Shown here piece by piece: positions 7,700 to 17,458 of a stretch of DNA of 64,000 nucleotides. The notes beneath the pieces are model-generated. The model made no database searches. It had not been told where the DNA came from and was given only the letters and a program-made list of their open reading frames with translations. The first letter of the stretch is position 1. Each line of letters begins with the position of its first letter. Source of the DNA: an uncultured Pluralibacter sp. (GTDB taxonomy: Bacteria; Pseudomonadota; Gammaproteobacteria; Enterobacterales; Enterobacteriaceae); assembly GCF_913775985.1 (NCBI RefSeq), contig NZ_CAJYMB010000136.1, positions 1 through 64,000 of the forward strand, read 5' to 3'. The position numbers and the translations under genes are program-made.

Positions 7700-9043
7700 T
7701 TAGAAGTTAATGTTAGCCACTAAACCACCGACAAACGCGTCGTTAACTTTGCTGACCGCACCCGGAGACGAAACGTACTGCAGGTTAGGACGCAGCGACA
7801 TCCAGTTAGTGACGTGGACATCGTAGTAAACTTCATAGTTCATCTCTGAACCTGACTGGATCGGCAGATAGGCCGGATTGTTATAGTCATGGATGCCATT
7901 TTCATTGTTCTCGGTGCGCAGCATATGGCTGTAGTCCGAGTTAATGTGAATACGCGCGGCACCGACGCCGATTTCATCCTGCGGACGGGCATCAAACGGG
8001 CCTTTCCAGGTCAGCGCAATGGCCTGGTAGTTGTCCATTTTTGCTGTTTTGTGGTCGTTCATGATTGCCTGAACGGTAACACCCAGCCCGCGATTGACAT
8101 CGCCTTTCATGCTGGTCAATTGCTGCTGGGCAAGGATGTAGCCGCCGTAAGAGTGCTTGTCATCCTGGCCGAAGCTGCCGTTGTGGTAAGTACCGTATTC
8201 CGGATCTTTGGTTGAGGAGTAGTAAGCGCCGAGGCGATAGTTACCCGGCAGCCCTTCTGGCCCCAGTTTAGGCTGCCAGCCCAGTTCTACCGGCACCAGG
8301 TTGCCCTCGGTAGGGCTGAATTCGAAGCGGAATCCGTCACCGCGCGCGTAGTTATACTGGTTCTGATTGTAGAAACCGACCTGGAAGAACCATTCCGGGA
8401 TGAAGTTCAGGCGTACCCTCGCGCCCCACTGGGAAACCGGCCAATTGTACCAGTGGTCACCGCGCCAGTTACCCGCCTGGCCGCTGCCGAAAGCCAGGTT
8501 TTCAAACTTGCTGTCAAAATTGTCGAAATCTTCGCCGACGGTCAGACGACCAGCTTTAATATCCAGCGCATCGTCAAACAGCCCTTTGCGCAGCCACAGC
8601 TGGGTCAGGCGCCAGGTCTGCCCGCGGCCGTATACTTCCTGAACAGAAGAGACGCTGCCGGTGCGCGGATCGGCCATGTGGTCGGAAAGGTTTTGCCCGT
8701 CGCGGTTGGTGATAGTGAACTGGAATTCGGTATCGTCCCAGTTGAGGAGCTTTTGTAAATCGAGGTTAACGCCGAAGGCCTGCTGATCCGCATAGCGCGC
8801 GGTGGTGGACGTATTATATCCGCCGGCCAGATTAGAGGCGGCCTCCATGGTATAGCCGAACTGGAATTTTACGCCGTCGTTTTCAAGGTCAGTACGCAGC
8901 CCGCCCCAGTCACCCAGCATATAAGGCGAATCGTAGCTGAAAGCATCCGCCGCGAATGCCTGGGTTGAGCTTGCTGCCAGCGCAATCGCGCTGAGCATCA
9001 GGAGCCGCCCCGATTTATTTGCCACTGCTAATTTTATTTTCAT
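7700..9043 (-). CDS. OprB-family carbohydrate-selective porin
   Basis: A 447-residue outer-membrane protein. The signal peptide ends at AFA (residue 31). The mature N-terminus SPYMLGDWGGLRTDLENDGV is the signature opening of OprB carbohydrate porins. Aromatic-rich strand-like repeats follow, and the chain ends in VANINF with a terminal Phe for barrel assembly. It probably admits mono- or disaccharides; the substrate cannot be read from sequence. It has no counterpart here in E. coli and is divergent from a dehydrogenase gene, with an inverted repeat between them that may be a shared operator. No sugar transporter gene lies beside it. Confidence 0.85.
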   Translation of the reverse strand: MKIKLAVANKSGRLLMLSAIALAASSTQAFAADAFSYDSPYMLGDWGGLRTDLENDGVKFQFGYTMEAASNLAGGYNTSTTARYADQQAFGVNLDLQKLLNWDDTEFQFTITNRDGQNLSDHMADPRTGSVSSVQEVYGRGQTWRLTQLWLRKGLFDDALDIKAGRLTVGEDFDNFDSKFENLAFGSGQAGNWRGDHWYNWPVSQWGARVRLNFIPEWFFQVGFYNQNQYNYARGDGFRFEFSPTEGNLVPVELGWQPKLGPEGLPGNYRLGAYYSSTKDPEYGTYHNGSFGQDDKHSYGGYILAQQQLTSMKGDVNRGLGVTVQAIMNDHKTAKMDNYQAIALTWKGPFDARPQDEIGVGAARIHINSDYSHMLRTENNENGIHDYNNPAYLPIQSGSEMNYEVYYDVHVTNWMSLRPNLQYVSSPGAVSKVNDAFVGGLVANINF

Positions 9044-9178
9044 AGTTAATTATTCTTTAGGATGAGAGAAGTGAGAAAAGTAATATTAAGAAACATCTCA
9101 CATATCTCAATGGGAATAAGTGCATTAAAATGTTAATTTTGATACACAAATATTTCTCTATTGCCGATATTATTTTTT

Positions 9179-9211
9179 ATGATGTTCGTCACCTTTCATG
9201 ACGGACATAAT
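9179..9211. promoter_or_regulatory. 13-bp inverted repeat, candidate operator of the porin/SDR divergon
   Basis: ATGATGTTCGTCA and TGACGGACATAAT form an inverted repeat matching at 11 of 13 positions around a 7-base centre. It sits 136 bases upstream of the porin start and 56 bases upstream of the SDR start. There is no T-tract, so a protein-binding site is more likely than a terminator. No regulator gene is adjacent. Confidence 0.45.
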
Positions 9212-9266
9212 GGGAGATACTGATTAATTAGGCTTAATGATTAATAACGCACCGGGAGTGATTATC

Positions 9267-10001
9267 GTGAGTGATAAAAAAGTCATGTTGCTAACCGGTG
9301 CCAGCCGGGGAATCGGACACGCAACCGTGAAACATTTTCACGCTGCCGGATGGGAAATATTTACCGCTTCACGCCAGAGCTGGGTTACCGAGTGTCCGTG
9401 GGCCGAAGGGCTGCTGAATCATATCCATCTCGATCTTGAGAATATTGATGAACTTAGCGCGCAGCTGCCGGAAATTAAACACCGGCTGGGCGGGCGGCTG
9501 GATGCGCTGGTTAATAATGCCGGTATTTCACCGAAAGGCCCTGATGGCGAGAGGCTGGGCGTATTAGGTAGCGATTATGCAACCTGGATAAAGGTATTCA
9601 ACGTCAATTTATTTTCCACCGCCCTGCTGGCCCGCGGTCTTTTTGACGAGTTAAAAGCGGCCCAGGGCTGCGTGATTAACGTGACCTCGATTGCCGGCAG
9701 CAAAGTCCACCCTTTTGCCGGCGCCGCCTACGCTGCGTCAAAGGCGGGGCTCGCGGCGCTGACCCGGGAAATGGCCCACGAGTTTGGCCGCGAGGGAATT
9801 CGGGTTAACGCCATTGCCCCCGGTGAAATCGACACCTCTATTCTTTCCCCCGGCACCGCGCAAATCGTAGAGCAAAGCGTCCCTTTACAGCGGCTTGGCA
9901 AACCGGAAGAGGTCGCCACGCTTATCTACTTCCTCTGTACTCAGGGCGCGGCCTACGTCAACGGCGCGGAAATTCACGTTAACGGCGGACAGCACGTATA
10001 A
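9267..10001 (+). CDS. short-chain dehydrogenase/reductase (SDR)
   Basis: A classical NAD(P)-dependent oxidoreductase of 244 residues. The cofactor loop TGASRGIG is at 10-17 and the NNAG motif at 83-86. The catalytic triad is Ser141, Tyr155 and Lys159 (YAASK), and the C-terminal IRVNAIAPGEIDT motif is present. The GTG at 9267 has a GGGAG at good spacing; an ATG ten codons upstream (9237) is possible but has a weaker signal. The substrate is unknown. Divergence from a carbohydrate porin suggests a sugar, polyol or sugar-acid substrate, which is inference. It is absent from this position in E. coli. Confidence 0.85.
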   Translation: MSDKKVMLLTGASRGIGHATVKHFHAAGWEIFTASRQSWVTECPWAEGLLNHIHLDLENIDELSAQLPEIKHRLGGRLDALVNNAGISPKGPDGERLGVLGSDYATWIKVFNVNLFSTALLARGLFDELKAAQGCVINVTSIAGSKVHPFAGAAYAASKAGLAALTREMAHEFGREGIRVNAIAPGEIDTSILSPGTAQIVEQSVPLQRLGKPEEVATLIYFLCTQGAAYVNGAEIHVNGGQHV

Positions 10002-10033
10002 AAAAACGGCCTCCCCTGCGGAAGGCCGTTTTT
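10002..10033. terminator. bidirectional terminator between the SDR gene and glnS
   Basis: AAAAACGGCCT and AGGCCGTTTTT flank a ten-base loop, giving a T-tract on both strands between convergent genes. Confidence 0.9.
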
Positions 10034-10055
10034 ATCACACTGGATCGGGCAGCGA

Positions 10056-11723
10056 CTAGCCGCCGATTTTCGCCCAGGTATCGCGCAGGCCAACGGTGCG
10101 GTTAAACACCGGCTTGTCGGCGCTAGAATGGCGGCTGTCGAGGCAGAAATAACCTTCGCGCTCGAACTGATACGCCTTACCCGCTTCTGCAGACTTCAGC
10201 GATGGCTCGGCGTAGCCCTGGCGGATCACCAGCGATTCCGGGTTAATCACCGACAGGAAATCCTCTTCCGCGCCTGGATTTGGCACGCTGAACAGGCGAT
10301 CGTAGAGGCGGATTTCAACCGGCAGCGCGTGCGCGGCGCTCACCCAGTGAATAACGCCCTTCACCTTGCGGCCGTCGGCCGGATCTTTGCTCAGGGTTTC
10401 CGCGTCGTAGGTGCAGAAAATGGTGGTGATATTGCCTTCCGCATCTTTCTCTACGCGCTCGGCTTTGATCACATAGGCATTGCGCAGGCGCACTTCTTTA
10501 CCGAGCACCAGACGCTTGTACTGCTTGTTCGCTTCTTCGCGGAAGTCGGCGCGGTCAATCCAGACTTCAGCGCTGAACGGCACTTCGCGACTGCCCATCT
10601 CCGGTTTGTTCGGATGATTCGGCATGGCAACCATTTCGCTTTCGCCCTGCGGATAGTTTTCGATAACCAGCTTAACGGGATCGATAACCGCCATCGCGCG
10701 CGGGGCATTTTCGTTTAAATCTTCGCGAATGCAGGATTCGAGAGACGCCATCTCGATGGTGTTGTCCTGCTTGGTGACGCCGATACGCTTGCAGAACTCA
10801 CGGATAGACGCGGCGGTGTAGCCGCGGCGGCGCAGACCGGAGATGGTCGGCATCCGCGGATCGTCCCAGCCCTCAACGTGCTTGTCGGTGACCAGCAGGT
10901 TAAGTTTGCGCTTGGACATCACCGTGTACTCCAGATTCAGGCGCGAAAATTCGTACTGGCGCGGATGAGCCGGGATACTGATGTTTTCCAGCACCCAGTC
11001 GTACAGGCGGCGGTTGTCCTGGAACTCCAGCGTACACAGCGAGTGGGTGATCCCTTCCAGCGCATCGCTGATGCAGTGGGTGAAATCGTACATCGGATAG
11101 ATGCACCACTTGCTGCCGGTCTGGTGATGATCGGCAAACTTGATGCGGTACAGCACCGGATCGCGCATCACGATAAACGGTGAGGCCATGTCGATTTTGG
11201 CGCGCAGACAGGCTTTTCCTTCTTCGAAGCCGCCGGCGCGCATTTTTTCAAACAGGGCCAGGTTCTCTTCAACGCTGCGATCGCGGAACGGGCTGTTTTT
11301 ACCCGGCGCGGTCAGGGTACCGCGATATTCACGGATCTGCTCCGGAGAGAGCTCATCAACGTAGGCCAGACCTTTATTGATCAGTTCGACCGCATAGGCG
11401 TGCAGCTGATCGAAATAATCAGAAGAGTAGCGAACGTTGCCGGCCCAGTGGAAACCGAGCCATTCAACGTCGTGCTTAATGGAATCAACGTATTCGATAT
11501 CTTCTTTCACCGGATTGGTGTCATCGAAGCGCAGATTGCATTCGCCCTGGTAATCCTGCGCAATACCGAAGTTCAGGCAGATAGATTTGGCATGACCAAT
11601 GTGCAGGTAGCCGTTCGGTTCCGGCGGAAAGCGGGTATGCACAGTGTTATTTTTACCAGTAGCCAGATCTTCATCGATGATCTGACGAATAAAGTTAGTC
11701 GGGCGGGCTTCAGCCTCACTCAT
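10056..11723 (-). CDS. glnS: glutaminyl-tRNA synthetase
   Basis: Class I aminoacyl-tRNA synthetase charging tRNA-Gln. It has 555 residues against 554 in E. coli. The HIGH-type motif lies in [12 protein letters not shown] (33-44) and the KMSKS-type motif is VMSKRKL near residue 270. The C-terminal anticodon-binding beta-barrels cover about residues 340-555. Its substrates, both tRNA-Gln species, are encoded at 20605 and 20845 in this window. It is convergent with the SDR gene and downstream of nagE on the same strand, separated from it by a terminator. Confidence 0.98.
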   Translation of the reverse strand: MSEAEARPTNFIRQIIDEDLATGKNNTVHTRFPPEPNGYLHIGHAKSICLNFGIAQDYQGECNLRFDDTNPVKEDIEYVDSIKHDVEWLGFHWAGNVRYSSDYFDQLHAYAVELINKGLAYVDELSPEQIREYRGTLTAPGKNSPFRDRSVEENLALFEKMRAGGFEEGKACLRAKIDMASPFIVMRDPVLYRIKFADHHQTGSKWCIYPMYDFTHCISDALEGITHSLCTLEFQDNRRLYDWVLENISIPAHPRQYEFSRLNLEYTVMSKRKLNLLVTDKHVEGWDDPRMPTISGLRRRGYTAASIREFCKRIGVTKQDNTIEMASLESCIREDLNENAPRAMAVIDPVKLVIENYPQGESEMVAMPNHPNKPEMGSREVPFSAEVWIDRADFREEANKQYKRLVLGKEVRLRNAYVIKAERVEKDAEGNITTIFCTYDAETLSKDPADGRKVKGVIHWVSAAHALPVEIRLYDRLFSVPNPGAEEDFLSVINPESLVIRQGYAEPSLKSAEAGKAYQFEREGYFCLDSRHSSADKPVFNRTVGLRDTWAKIGG

Positions 11724-11832
11724 CGCGGATTCCTCAAAGCGTAAACAATCTATAACGGTGTATGATCTTATAAGCAGGGCGAAGAGACAACCTTTTATAT
11801 ACGGTAAAACGCTATCCAGATTATTTGCTGCA

Positions 11833-11868
11833 TAAAAAAGCGGCGTAGGATCTCCCTCCGCCGCTTAA
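11833..11868 (-). terminator. Rho-independent terminator of nagE
   Basis: AAGCGGCG/CGCCGCTT with a loop is followed by TTTTTT on the minus strand. Confidence 0.85.
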
Positions 11869-11891
11869 GGCATAATGCGACTCAGAAACGC

Positions 11892-13847
11892 TTACTTGCC
11901 TTTAATCTCGTACAGCGGGGTTTCACCGGCAACGACGCTGTCCTGCGCTTTCACGACCAGGCCGCCAAAGTCGTCGATATTGCTGCACACCACCGGGCTA
12001 ATCATTGAGCGGGCGTTGGCGTTGAGGAAATTCAGATCCATTTCCAGAATCGGCTGCCCAGCAGTAACTTCCGCTCCCTCTTCTACCAGGCGAGTAAAGC
12101 CCTTGCCGCTGAGGGCAACGGTATCAATCCCCATGTGAACCACAATTTCAGCGCCCTTCTCGGTTTCCAGGCAGAACGCGTGATTGGTATTGAAGATTTT
12201 CACGATGGTGCCTGCCGCCGGGGAAACAACGATTTTGTCGGTCGGCTTGACCGCCACGCCGTCGCCTACCGCTTTGCTGGCGAACGCTTCATCAGGCACC
12301 TGATCCAGCGCAACAACCTCGCCGGTAATAGGCGAAACGAGCGCTTCAACAACGGCTGCATTCATTACCGCCTGCGGTTTTGCCGCCGCCGGAGCTGCCG
12401 TAGCGGTCGCTGCCGGTGCATCGGTACCAGCGGCAACCGGGCCGCGCTGCACCACCTGCTTCATGGTGTCGCCAATGGATTCCGCTTTCGCGCCCACGAT
12501 GACCTGAATGGTCTGCTTGTTCAGTTTTACTACGCCCGATGCGCCCAGACGTTTACACATGGCATCGTTAACGCGCGCCGCGTCGTCAACGGTTAAGCGC
12601 AGGCGCGTGATGCAGGCATCAATGGCCTTCAGGTTATCGGTGCCACCAACCGCGGCGATGTAGCTGGTCGCCAGCTGGGTCATGCCCTCTTCAGTGTTGC
12701 TGTTGGCTTCATTAGTAACGGCTTCTGCAGGCTGATCTTCGCGGCCCGGGGTTTTCAGGTTGAACAGGCGGATGACCAGGCTGAACAGTACGAAATAGAC
12801 CACGAAGAAAATCAGGCCCATCACCAGCAGGATCCACACGTTGTGGCTTGCCGCAGGGAGCTTGTACATCAGCACATAGTCAATCGCGCCCGCAGAGAAG
12901 GAGAAGCCCGCGTGGATGTTCAGCAGCGTGGCAATGAACATGCTGACGCCGGTCAGAATGGCGTGGATGAGATACAGCACCGGCGCCAGGAACATGAACA
13001 GAAATTCCAGCGGCTCGGTAACGCCGGTCAGGAAAGCGGTAACTGCAACGGACAGCAGCATGCCGCCAACCATCGGGCGGCGCTCTTTCGGTGCAGCGAA
13101 GTACATTGCCAGCGCCGCGCCCGGCAGACCAAACATCATGATCGGGAAGAAGCCGGACATGAACATGCCCGCTGTGGTATCACCGGCGTAGAAGCGGTTG
13201 ATATCGCCGTGGAAGATGCTGCCGGCTGCGTTAGTGAACTCGCCAATCTGGAACCAGGCAATGGTATTCAGAACCTGATGCAGGCCGGTTGGGATCAGCA
13301 GACGGTTAATGAGACCGAAAATGCCGGAACCCAGCGCGCCTTCATTAACAATCCATTCGCCGCCTGCGTGGATCGCGTGCTGCACCGGCGGCCAGACGTA
13401 GCCGAAAATGGCGGCCAGAATCAGGCAGAAAAAGCCGGTCGCGATCGGCACGAAGCGCTTGCCGCCAAAGAAGCTGAGGAAGTCAGGCAGTTTAATGCCC
13501 GCCCAGCGGTTATAAGAGGCACCGCCGACCAGGCCGGTAATGATCCCCGCCAGCACGCCCATATTGATTTCAGGGTTGATGGTTATCATCGCCTTGGTAA
13601 GGATGAAATACCCTACCGCACCCGCCAGCGCCGCAGCGCCCGCGCTGTCTTTGGACCAGCTTGACGCCACCCCGATAGCAAAAATTAGCGGCAGATTATC
13701 GAAAATGGCGCCGCCCGCCTGCGCGATGAAGGCGATATTCAATAAATCCGGCTGGCCAAAGCGCAACATTAGCGCGGCGACCGGCAGCACAGCGATAGGC
13801 AGCTGTAACGCCCGGCCTAGTCGCTGAAAGAAACCTAAAATATTCAT
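11892..13847 (-). CDS. nagE: PTS N-acetylglucosamine transporter, EIICBA
   Basis: Inner-membrane PTS permease that imports GlcNAc and phosphorylates it to GlcNAc-6-phosphate. It is 651 residues with all three domains fused. The EIIC membrane domain covers about residues 1-365. EIIB has its phosphocysteine in AIDACITRLRL near residue 410. EIIA has phosphohistidine His571 in VVHMGIDTVAL. An Ala/Pro-rich linker (about 475-500) joins B to A. It faces nagB across a shared operator region, so NagC repression and CRP activation are expected. Its product is the inducer of NagC. Confidence 0.97.
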   Translation of the reverse strand: MNILGFFQRLGRALQLPIAVLPVAALMLRFGQPDLLNIAFIAQAGGAIFDNLPLIFAIGVASSWSKDSAGAAALAGAVGYFILTKAMITINPEINMGVLAGIITGLVGGASYNRWAGIKLPDFLSFFGGKRFVPIATGFFCLILAAIFGYVWPPVQHAIHAGGEWIVNEGALGSGIFGLINRLLIPTGLHQVLNTIAWFQIGEFTNAAGSIFHGDINRFYAGDTTAGMFMSGFFPIMMFGLPGAALAMYFAAPKERRPMVGGMLLSVAVTAFLTGVTEPLEFLFMFLAPVLYLIHAILTGVSMFIATLLNIHAGFSFSAGAIDYVLMYKLPAASHNVWILLVMGLIFFVVYFVLFSLVIRLFNLKTPGREDQPAEAVTNEANSNTEEGMTQLATSYIAAVGGTDNLKAIDACITRLRLTVDDAARVNDAMCKRLGASGVVKLNKQTIQVIVGAKAESIGDTMKQVVQRGPVAAGTDAPAATATAAPAAAKPQAVMNAAVVEALVSPITGEVVALDQVPDEAFASKAVGDGVAVKPTDKIVVSPAAGTIVKIFNTNHAFCLETEKGAEIVVHMGIDTVALSGKGFTRLVEEGAEVTAGQPILEMDLNFLNANARSMISPVVCSNIDDFGGLVVKAQDSVVAGETPLYEIKGK

Positions 13848-13955
13848 CTTATTCCCCCTATGGAACCCCGATTCGACTCAGTTGACGTCGTATTTTTTAT
13901 AGTGACTCACTCTGGAATCCGGCAATTTTTCACCAGTGTGCAAAGTGTCCGGCAA

Positions 13956-13978
13956 ATTAATTCGCCTCGCAAATTATA
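13956..13978. promoter_or_regulatory. NagC operator (nagE-side box)
   Basis: The core TTCGCCTCGCAAA (13961-13973) matches the chiP operator core TTCGCGTCGCGAA at 11 of 13 positions and has A/T flanks. Its centre is near 13967. Confidence 0.65.
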
Positions 13979-13986
13979 TACGTCAT

Positions 13987-14008
13987 GTTTGTGAGTTTTA
14001 TCACCAAA
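13987..14008. promoter_or_regulatory. CRP-binding site in the nagE-nagB regulatory region
   Basis: TGTGA-N6-TCACC (13990-14005) is a good CRP half-site pair. It lies between the two NagC boxes, as in E. coli, where cAMP-CRP activates both divergent promoters. Confidence 0.7.
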
Positions 14009-14048
14009 AATCGCATTGACACACCCATCTTACTGGCTAAATGTGAAA

Positions 14049-14071
14049 ACTTATTTTATCATACGAAAAAT
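14049..14071. promoter_or_regulatory. NagC operator (nagB-side box), degenerate
   Basis: ACTTATTTTATCATACGAAA lies in an A/T-rich stretch centred near 14060, about 93 bases from the nagE-side box. The core is weaker, but position and spacing fit the two-box looping arrangement known for this intergenic region. Confidence 0.5.
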
Positions 14072-14166
14072 CAAGACGGATTGCCCCTTGCGTCGTGAAA
14101 CAGATTACGCTTAACAGACTTCAGGTGCCAATCCGCCACTGCTTATACTAACTATTGAGGTGAACA

Positions 14167-14967
14167 ATGAGACTGATTCCACTGGCCACTGCAGAACAAG
14201 TCGGCAAATGGGCTGCGCGCCATATCGTAAACCGTATTAACGCATTCAAGCCAACTGCCGATCGTCCTTTTGTGCTGGGCCTGCCGACTGGCGGAACCCC
14301 ACTCACCGCGTATAAAGCCTTGGTTGAGATGCACAAAGCGGGCCAGGTTAGTTTCCAGAACGTCGTCACTTTCAACATGGACGAATATGTTGGACTGCCG
14401 GCCGAGCATCCTGAGAGCTACCATAGTTTTATGCACCGCAACTTTTTCGATCACGTCGATATTCCGGCGGCAAACATTAACCTGCTCAACGGCAATGCAC
14501 CAGACATCGATGCCGAATGCCGCCGCTATGAAGAGAAAATCCGCTCCTACGGTAAAATTCACCTGTTTATGGGCGGTGTAGGCAACGACGGGCACATTGC
14601 ATTTAACGAACCGGCATCCTCGCTGGCTTCCCGCACCCGTATTAAAACCCTGACGCACGAAACCCGCGTAGCAAACTCCCGTTTCTTTGACGGCGACGTG
14701 GATCAGGTACCAAAATATGCGCTTACCGTTGGCGTAGGCACTCTGCTCGACGCGGAAGAAGTGATGATTCTGGTTCTGGGTAATCAGAAAGCGCAGGCGC
14801 TGCAGGCCGCGGTTGAAGGTAACGTTAACCACATGTGGACCATCAGCTGCCTGCAGCTGCATCCGAAAGCGGTCATGGTGTGTGACGAGCCGTCCACCAT
14901 GGAGCTGAAAGTGAAGACGCTGAAATACTTCAATGAGTTAGAAGCGGAAAACATCAAAGGTCTGTGA
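14167..14967 (+). CDS. nagB: glucosamine-6-phosphate deaminase
   Basis: Converts glucosamine-6-phosphate to fructose-6-phosphate and ammonia, the step joining amino-sugar catabolism to glycolysis. It has 266 residues as in E. coli. Catalytic Asp72 lies in FNMDEYVG, and Asp141, His143 and Glu148 lie in [11 protein letters not shown]. The enzyme is normally an allosteric hexamer activated by GlcNAc-6-phosphate. It is the first gene of nagBACD, with TTGAGG upstream of its ATG. A terminator-like hairpin separates it from nagA. Confidence 0.98.
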   Translation: MRLIPLATAEQVGKWAARHIVNRINAFKPTADRPFVLGLPTGGTPLTAYKALVEMHKAGQVSFQNVVTFNMDEYVGLPAEHPESYHSFMHRNFFDHVDIPAANINLLNGNAPDIDAECRRYEEKIRSYGKIHLFMGGVGNDGHIAFNEPASSLASRTRIKTLTHETRVANSRFFDGDVDQVPKYALTVGVGTLLDAEEVMILVLGNQKAQALQAAVEGNVNHMWTISCLQLHPKAVMVCDEPSTMELKVKTLKYFNELEAENIKGL

Positions 14968-14975
14968 TTTATTCT

Positions 14976-15007
14976 TCCGCCTCAGTTCCTGGGGCGGTCT
15001 TTTTTTA
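14976..15007 (+). terminator. terminator-like hairpin between nagB and nagA
   Basis: CCGCCTCA/TGGGGCGG with a short loop is followed by TCTTTTTTT. Since nagA follows on the same strand without a clear promoter, it probably gives partial termination and more nagB than nagA message. Confidence 0.65.
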
Positions 15008-15024
15008 TCACCGGGAGTCGATAA

Positions 15025-16179
15025 ATGTATGCATTAACCGAGGGCCGGATTTATACCGGCCGTGACGTTCTGGATGACCATGCTGTCGTGGTCGCTGATG
15101 GCCTGATTGAACGTATCTGCCCGCAAAGCGAGCTGCCTTCCGGGATTGAGCAACGCTCGTTAAATGGCGCCATTCTCGCACCCGGTTTCATCGACGTGCA
15201 GCTCAACGGCTGCGGCGGCGTGCAGTTCAACGACAGTCCGGATGCGGTCACCGTCGAAACGCTGGAAATCATGCAGCGGACCAATGAGAAAGCGGGCTGC
15301 ACCAGCTATCTGCCAACGCTTATCACCAGCAGCGACGATCTGATGAAGCAGGGTATTCGCGTGATGCGTGAATATCTGGCAAAACATCCGAATCAGGCGC
15401 TGGGCCTCCATCTGGAAGGGCCGTGGCTGAACCTGGTCAAAAAAGGCACCCACAATCCTGAATTCGTGCGCAAGCCGGATCCGGCCCTGGTTGACGTGTT
15501 GTGCGAAAATGCGGACGTCATTACCAAATTAACGCTGGCTCCGGAAATGGTGCCTGCCGAGGTAATCAAAAAACTGACCGCGGCCGGGATTGTCGTCTCA
15601 GCGGGCCACTCCAATGCCACTTATGATGAAGCGAAAGCCGGTTTCCGCGCGGGCATACGCTTTGCCACCCATCTTTATAACGCAATGCCTTATATTTCCG
15701 GACGCGCGCCGGGCCTTATCGGTGCGATTTTTGACGAACCGGACCTGCACTGCGGCATCATTGTTGACGGCATGCACGTTGATTTTGCGAACGTCCGTAA
15801 CGCCAAACGTATCAAGGGCGAGAAGCTGTGCCTGGTCACCGATGCCACTGCCGCCGCGGGCGCAAATATTGATAAGTTCATTTTTGCTGGTAAAACAATA
15901 TACTACCGGAATGGACTGTGCGTGGATGAGAACGGCACCCTGAGTGGTTCCTCGCTCACCATGATCGAAGGCCTGCGTAATCTGGTTGAGCACTGCGGGA
16001 TTGCGCTGGATGAAGCCCTTCGCATGGCGACGCTCTACCCTGCCCGCGCAATTGGCGTCGCAGAGCGGCTTGGCGCCATTGCGCCTGGCATGGTGGCAAA
16101 CCTCACCGCCTTCACGCGCAATTTTGACATCACCAAGACCATCGTTAATGGTAACGAGGTCGTTAACCAGAGTAACTGA
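15025..16179 (+). CDS. nagA: N-acetylglucosamine-6-phosphate deacetylase
   Basis: Removes the acetyl group from GlcNAc-6-phosphate, giving GlcN-6-phosphate for NagB. It thereby controls the level of the NagC inducer. It has 384 residues, two more than E. coli. Metal and active-site residues are visible: Glu131 in HLEGPWLN, His195 in SAGHSNA, His216 in ATHLYNAM, and Asp273 in [17 protein letters not shown] precedes the ATG. It ends four bases before nagC. Confidence 0.97.
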   Translation: MYALTEGRIYTGRDVLDDHAVVVADGLIERICPQSELPSGIEQRSLNGAILAPGFIDVQLNGCGGVQFNDSPDAVTVETLEIMQRTNEKAGCTSYLPTLITSSDDLMKQGIRVMREYLAKHPNQALGLHLEGPWLNLVKKGTHNPEFVRKPDPALVDVLCENADVITKLTLAPEMVPAEVIKKLTAAGIVVSAGHSNATYDEAKAGFRAGIRFATHLYNAMPYISGRAPGLIGAIFDEPDLHCGIIVDGMHVDFANVRNAKRIKGEKLCLVTDATAAAGANIDKFIFAGKTIYYRNGLCVDENGTLSGSSLTMIEGLRNLVEHCGIALDEALRMATLYPARAIGVAERLGAIAPGMVANLTAFTRNFDITKTIVNGNEVVNQSN

Positions 16180-16183
16180 CAGC

Positions 16184-17404
16184 ATGACATCAGGCGGACA
16201 ATCTCAGATTGGCAACGTTGACCTCGTAAAACAGCTTAATAGCGCGGCCGTATACCGCCTGATCGATCAGCTTGGCCCTATTTCGCGCATCCAAATTGCC
16301 GAGCAGAGCCAGCTTGCTCCCGCCAGCGTGACCAAAATCACGCGCCAGCTCATCGAACGCGGGCTGATCAAAGAAGTGGATCAGCAGGCCTCCACCGGAG
16401 GCCGCCGCGCTATCTCTATTGTTACCGAGACCCGCAATTTTCAGGCTATCGGCGTGCGCCTCGGCCGCTATGACACCACCCTTACACTGTATGATTTAAG
16501 CAGCAAAGTGGTGGCAGAAGAGCACTATCCGCTGCCCGAACGGACTCAGGAAACTCTCGAGCACGCGCTGCTCAATACGATCGCCACCTTTATAGAGCAA
16601 ACCCAGCGCAAGACGCGCGAGCTTATCGCTATTTCAGTGATTCTGCCCGGACTGGTTGACCCGGAGAGCGGCGTCATTCGCTATATGCCGCACATTCAGG
16701 TCGAGAACTGGGGGCTGGTATACGCGCTGGAAAAACGCTTCAAAGTCACCTGCTTCGTGGGGCACGATATCCGCAGCCTGGCGCTGGCCGAGCACTATTT
16801 TGGCGCATCTCAAGACTGCGATGACTCCATTCTGGTGCGCGTGCACCGCGGCACAGGCGCGGGGATCATCTCCAGCGGGCGCATTTTCATTGGCCGCAAC
16901 GGCAATGTCGGCGAAATTGGCCACATCCAGGTGGACCCGCTCGGCGAACGCTGCCACTGCGGCAATTTCGGCTGTCTGGAGACGGTCGCCGCTAATGCCG
17001 CCATCGAGCAGCGGGTGCGCCACCTGCTGGATCAGGGCTACCAGAGCAAGCTGACGCTGGACGATTGCAACATCAAAAGCATCTGCCGGGCGGCCAATAA
17101 GGGCGATCCGCTGGCGGGTGAAGTCATTGAGCAAGTCGGGCGCTATCTTGGCAAAACCATCGCCATTGCCATCAACCTGTTTAATCCGCAAAAAGTGGTG
17201 ATTGCGGGTGAAATTACCGAAGCGGAAAAGATACTCTTTCCGGCAATAGAGAGCTGCATCAACACTCAGGCCCTGAAAGCGTTTCGCCAGAATCTGCCGG
17301 TAGTGCGATCCGAACTGGATCACCGCTCGGCTATCGGCGCATTCGCGCTGGTTAAGCGATCGATGCTAAGCGGCCTGCTTCTTCAGCATCTGCTGGAAAA
17401 CTAA
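16184..17404 (+). CDS. nagC: N-acetylglucosamine repressor NagC (ROK family)
   Basis: ROK-family repressor of nagE, nagBACD and chiPQ, also affecting glmUS and fim genes in E. coli. GlcNAc-6-phosphate lifts repression. It has 406 residues. The N-terminal winged helix (about 15-75) contains SRIQIAEQSQLAPASVTKI. The ROK zinc motif is CHCGNFGCLE. The ATG at 16184 (MTSGGQSQIGNVDLVKQ) matches the family; the longer in-frame extension overlaps nagA and is not conserved. Three of its likely operators (chiP, nagE and nagB boxes) are in this window. Confidence 0.97.
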   Translation: MTSGGQSQIGNVDLVKQLNSAAVYRLIDQLGPISRIQIAEQSQLAPASVTKITRQLIERGLIKEVDQQASTGGRRAISIVTETRNFQAIGVRLGRYDTTLTLYDLSSKVVAEEHYPLPERTQETLEHALLNTIATFIEQTQRKTRELIAISVILPGLVDPESGVIRYMPHIQVENWGLVYALEKRFKVTCFVGHDIRSLALAEHYFGASQDCDDSILVRVHRGTGAGIISSGRIFIGRNGNVGEIGHIQVDPLGERCHCGNFGCLETVAANAAIEQRVRHLLDQGYQSKLTLDDCNIKSICRAANKGDPLAGEVIEQVGRYLGKTIAIAINLFNPQKVVIAGEITEAEKILFPAIESCINTQALKAFRQNLPVVRSELDHRSAIGAFALVKRSMLSGLLLQHLLEN

Positions 17405-17458
17405 CGGCGGGTACAGGTATATACTGACCCCCTGATTTTATAAAACGTCGGACAGCGA

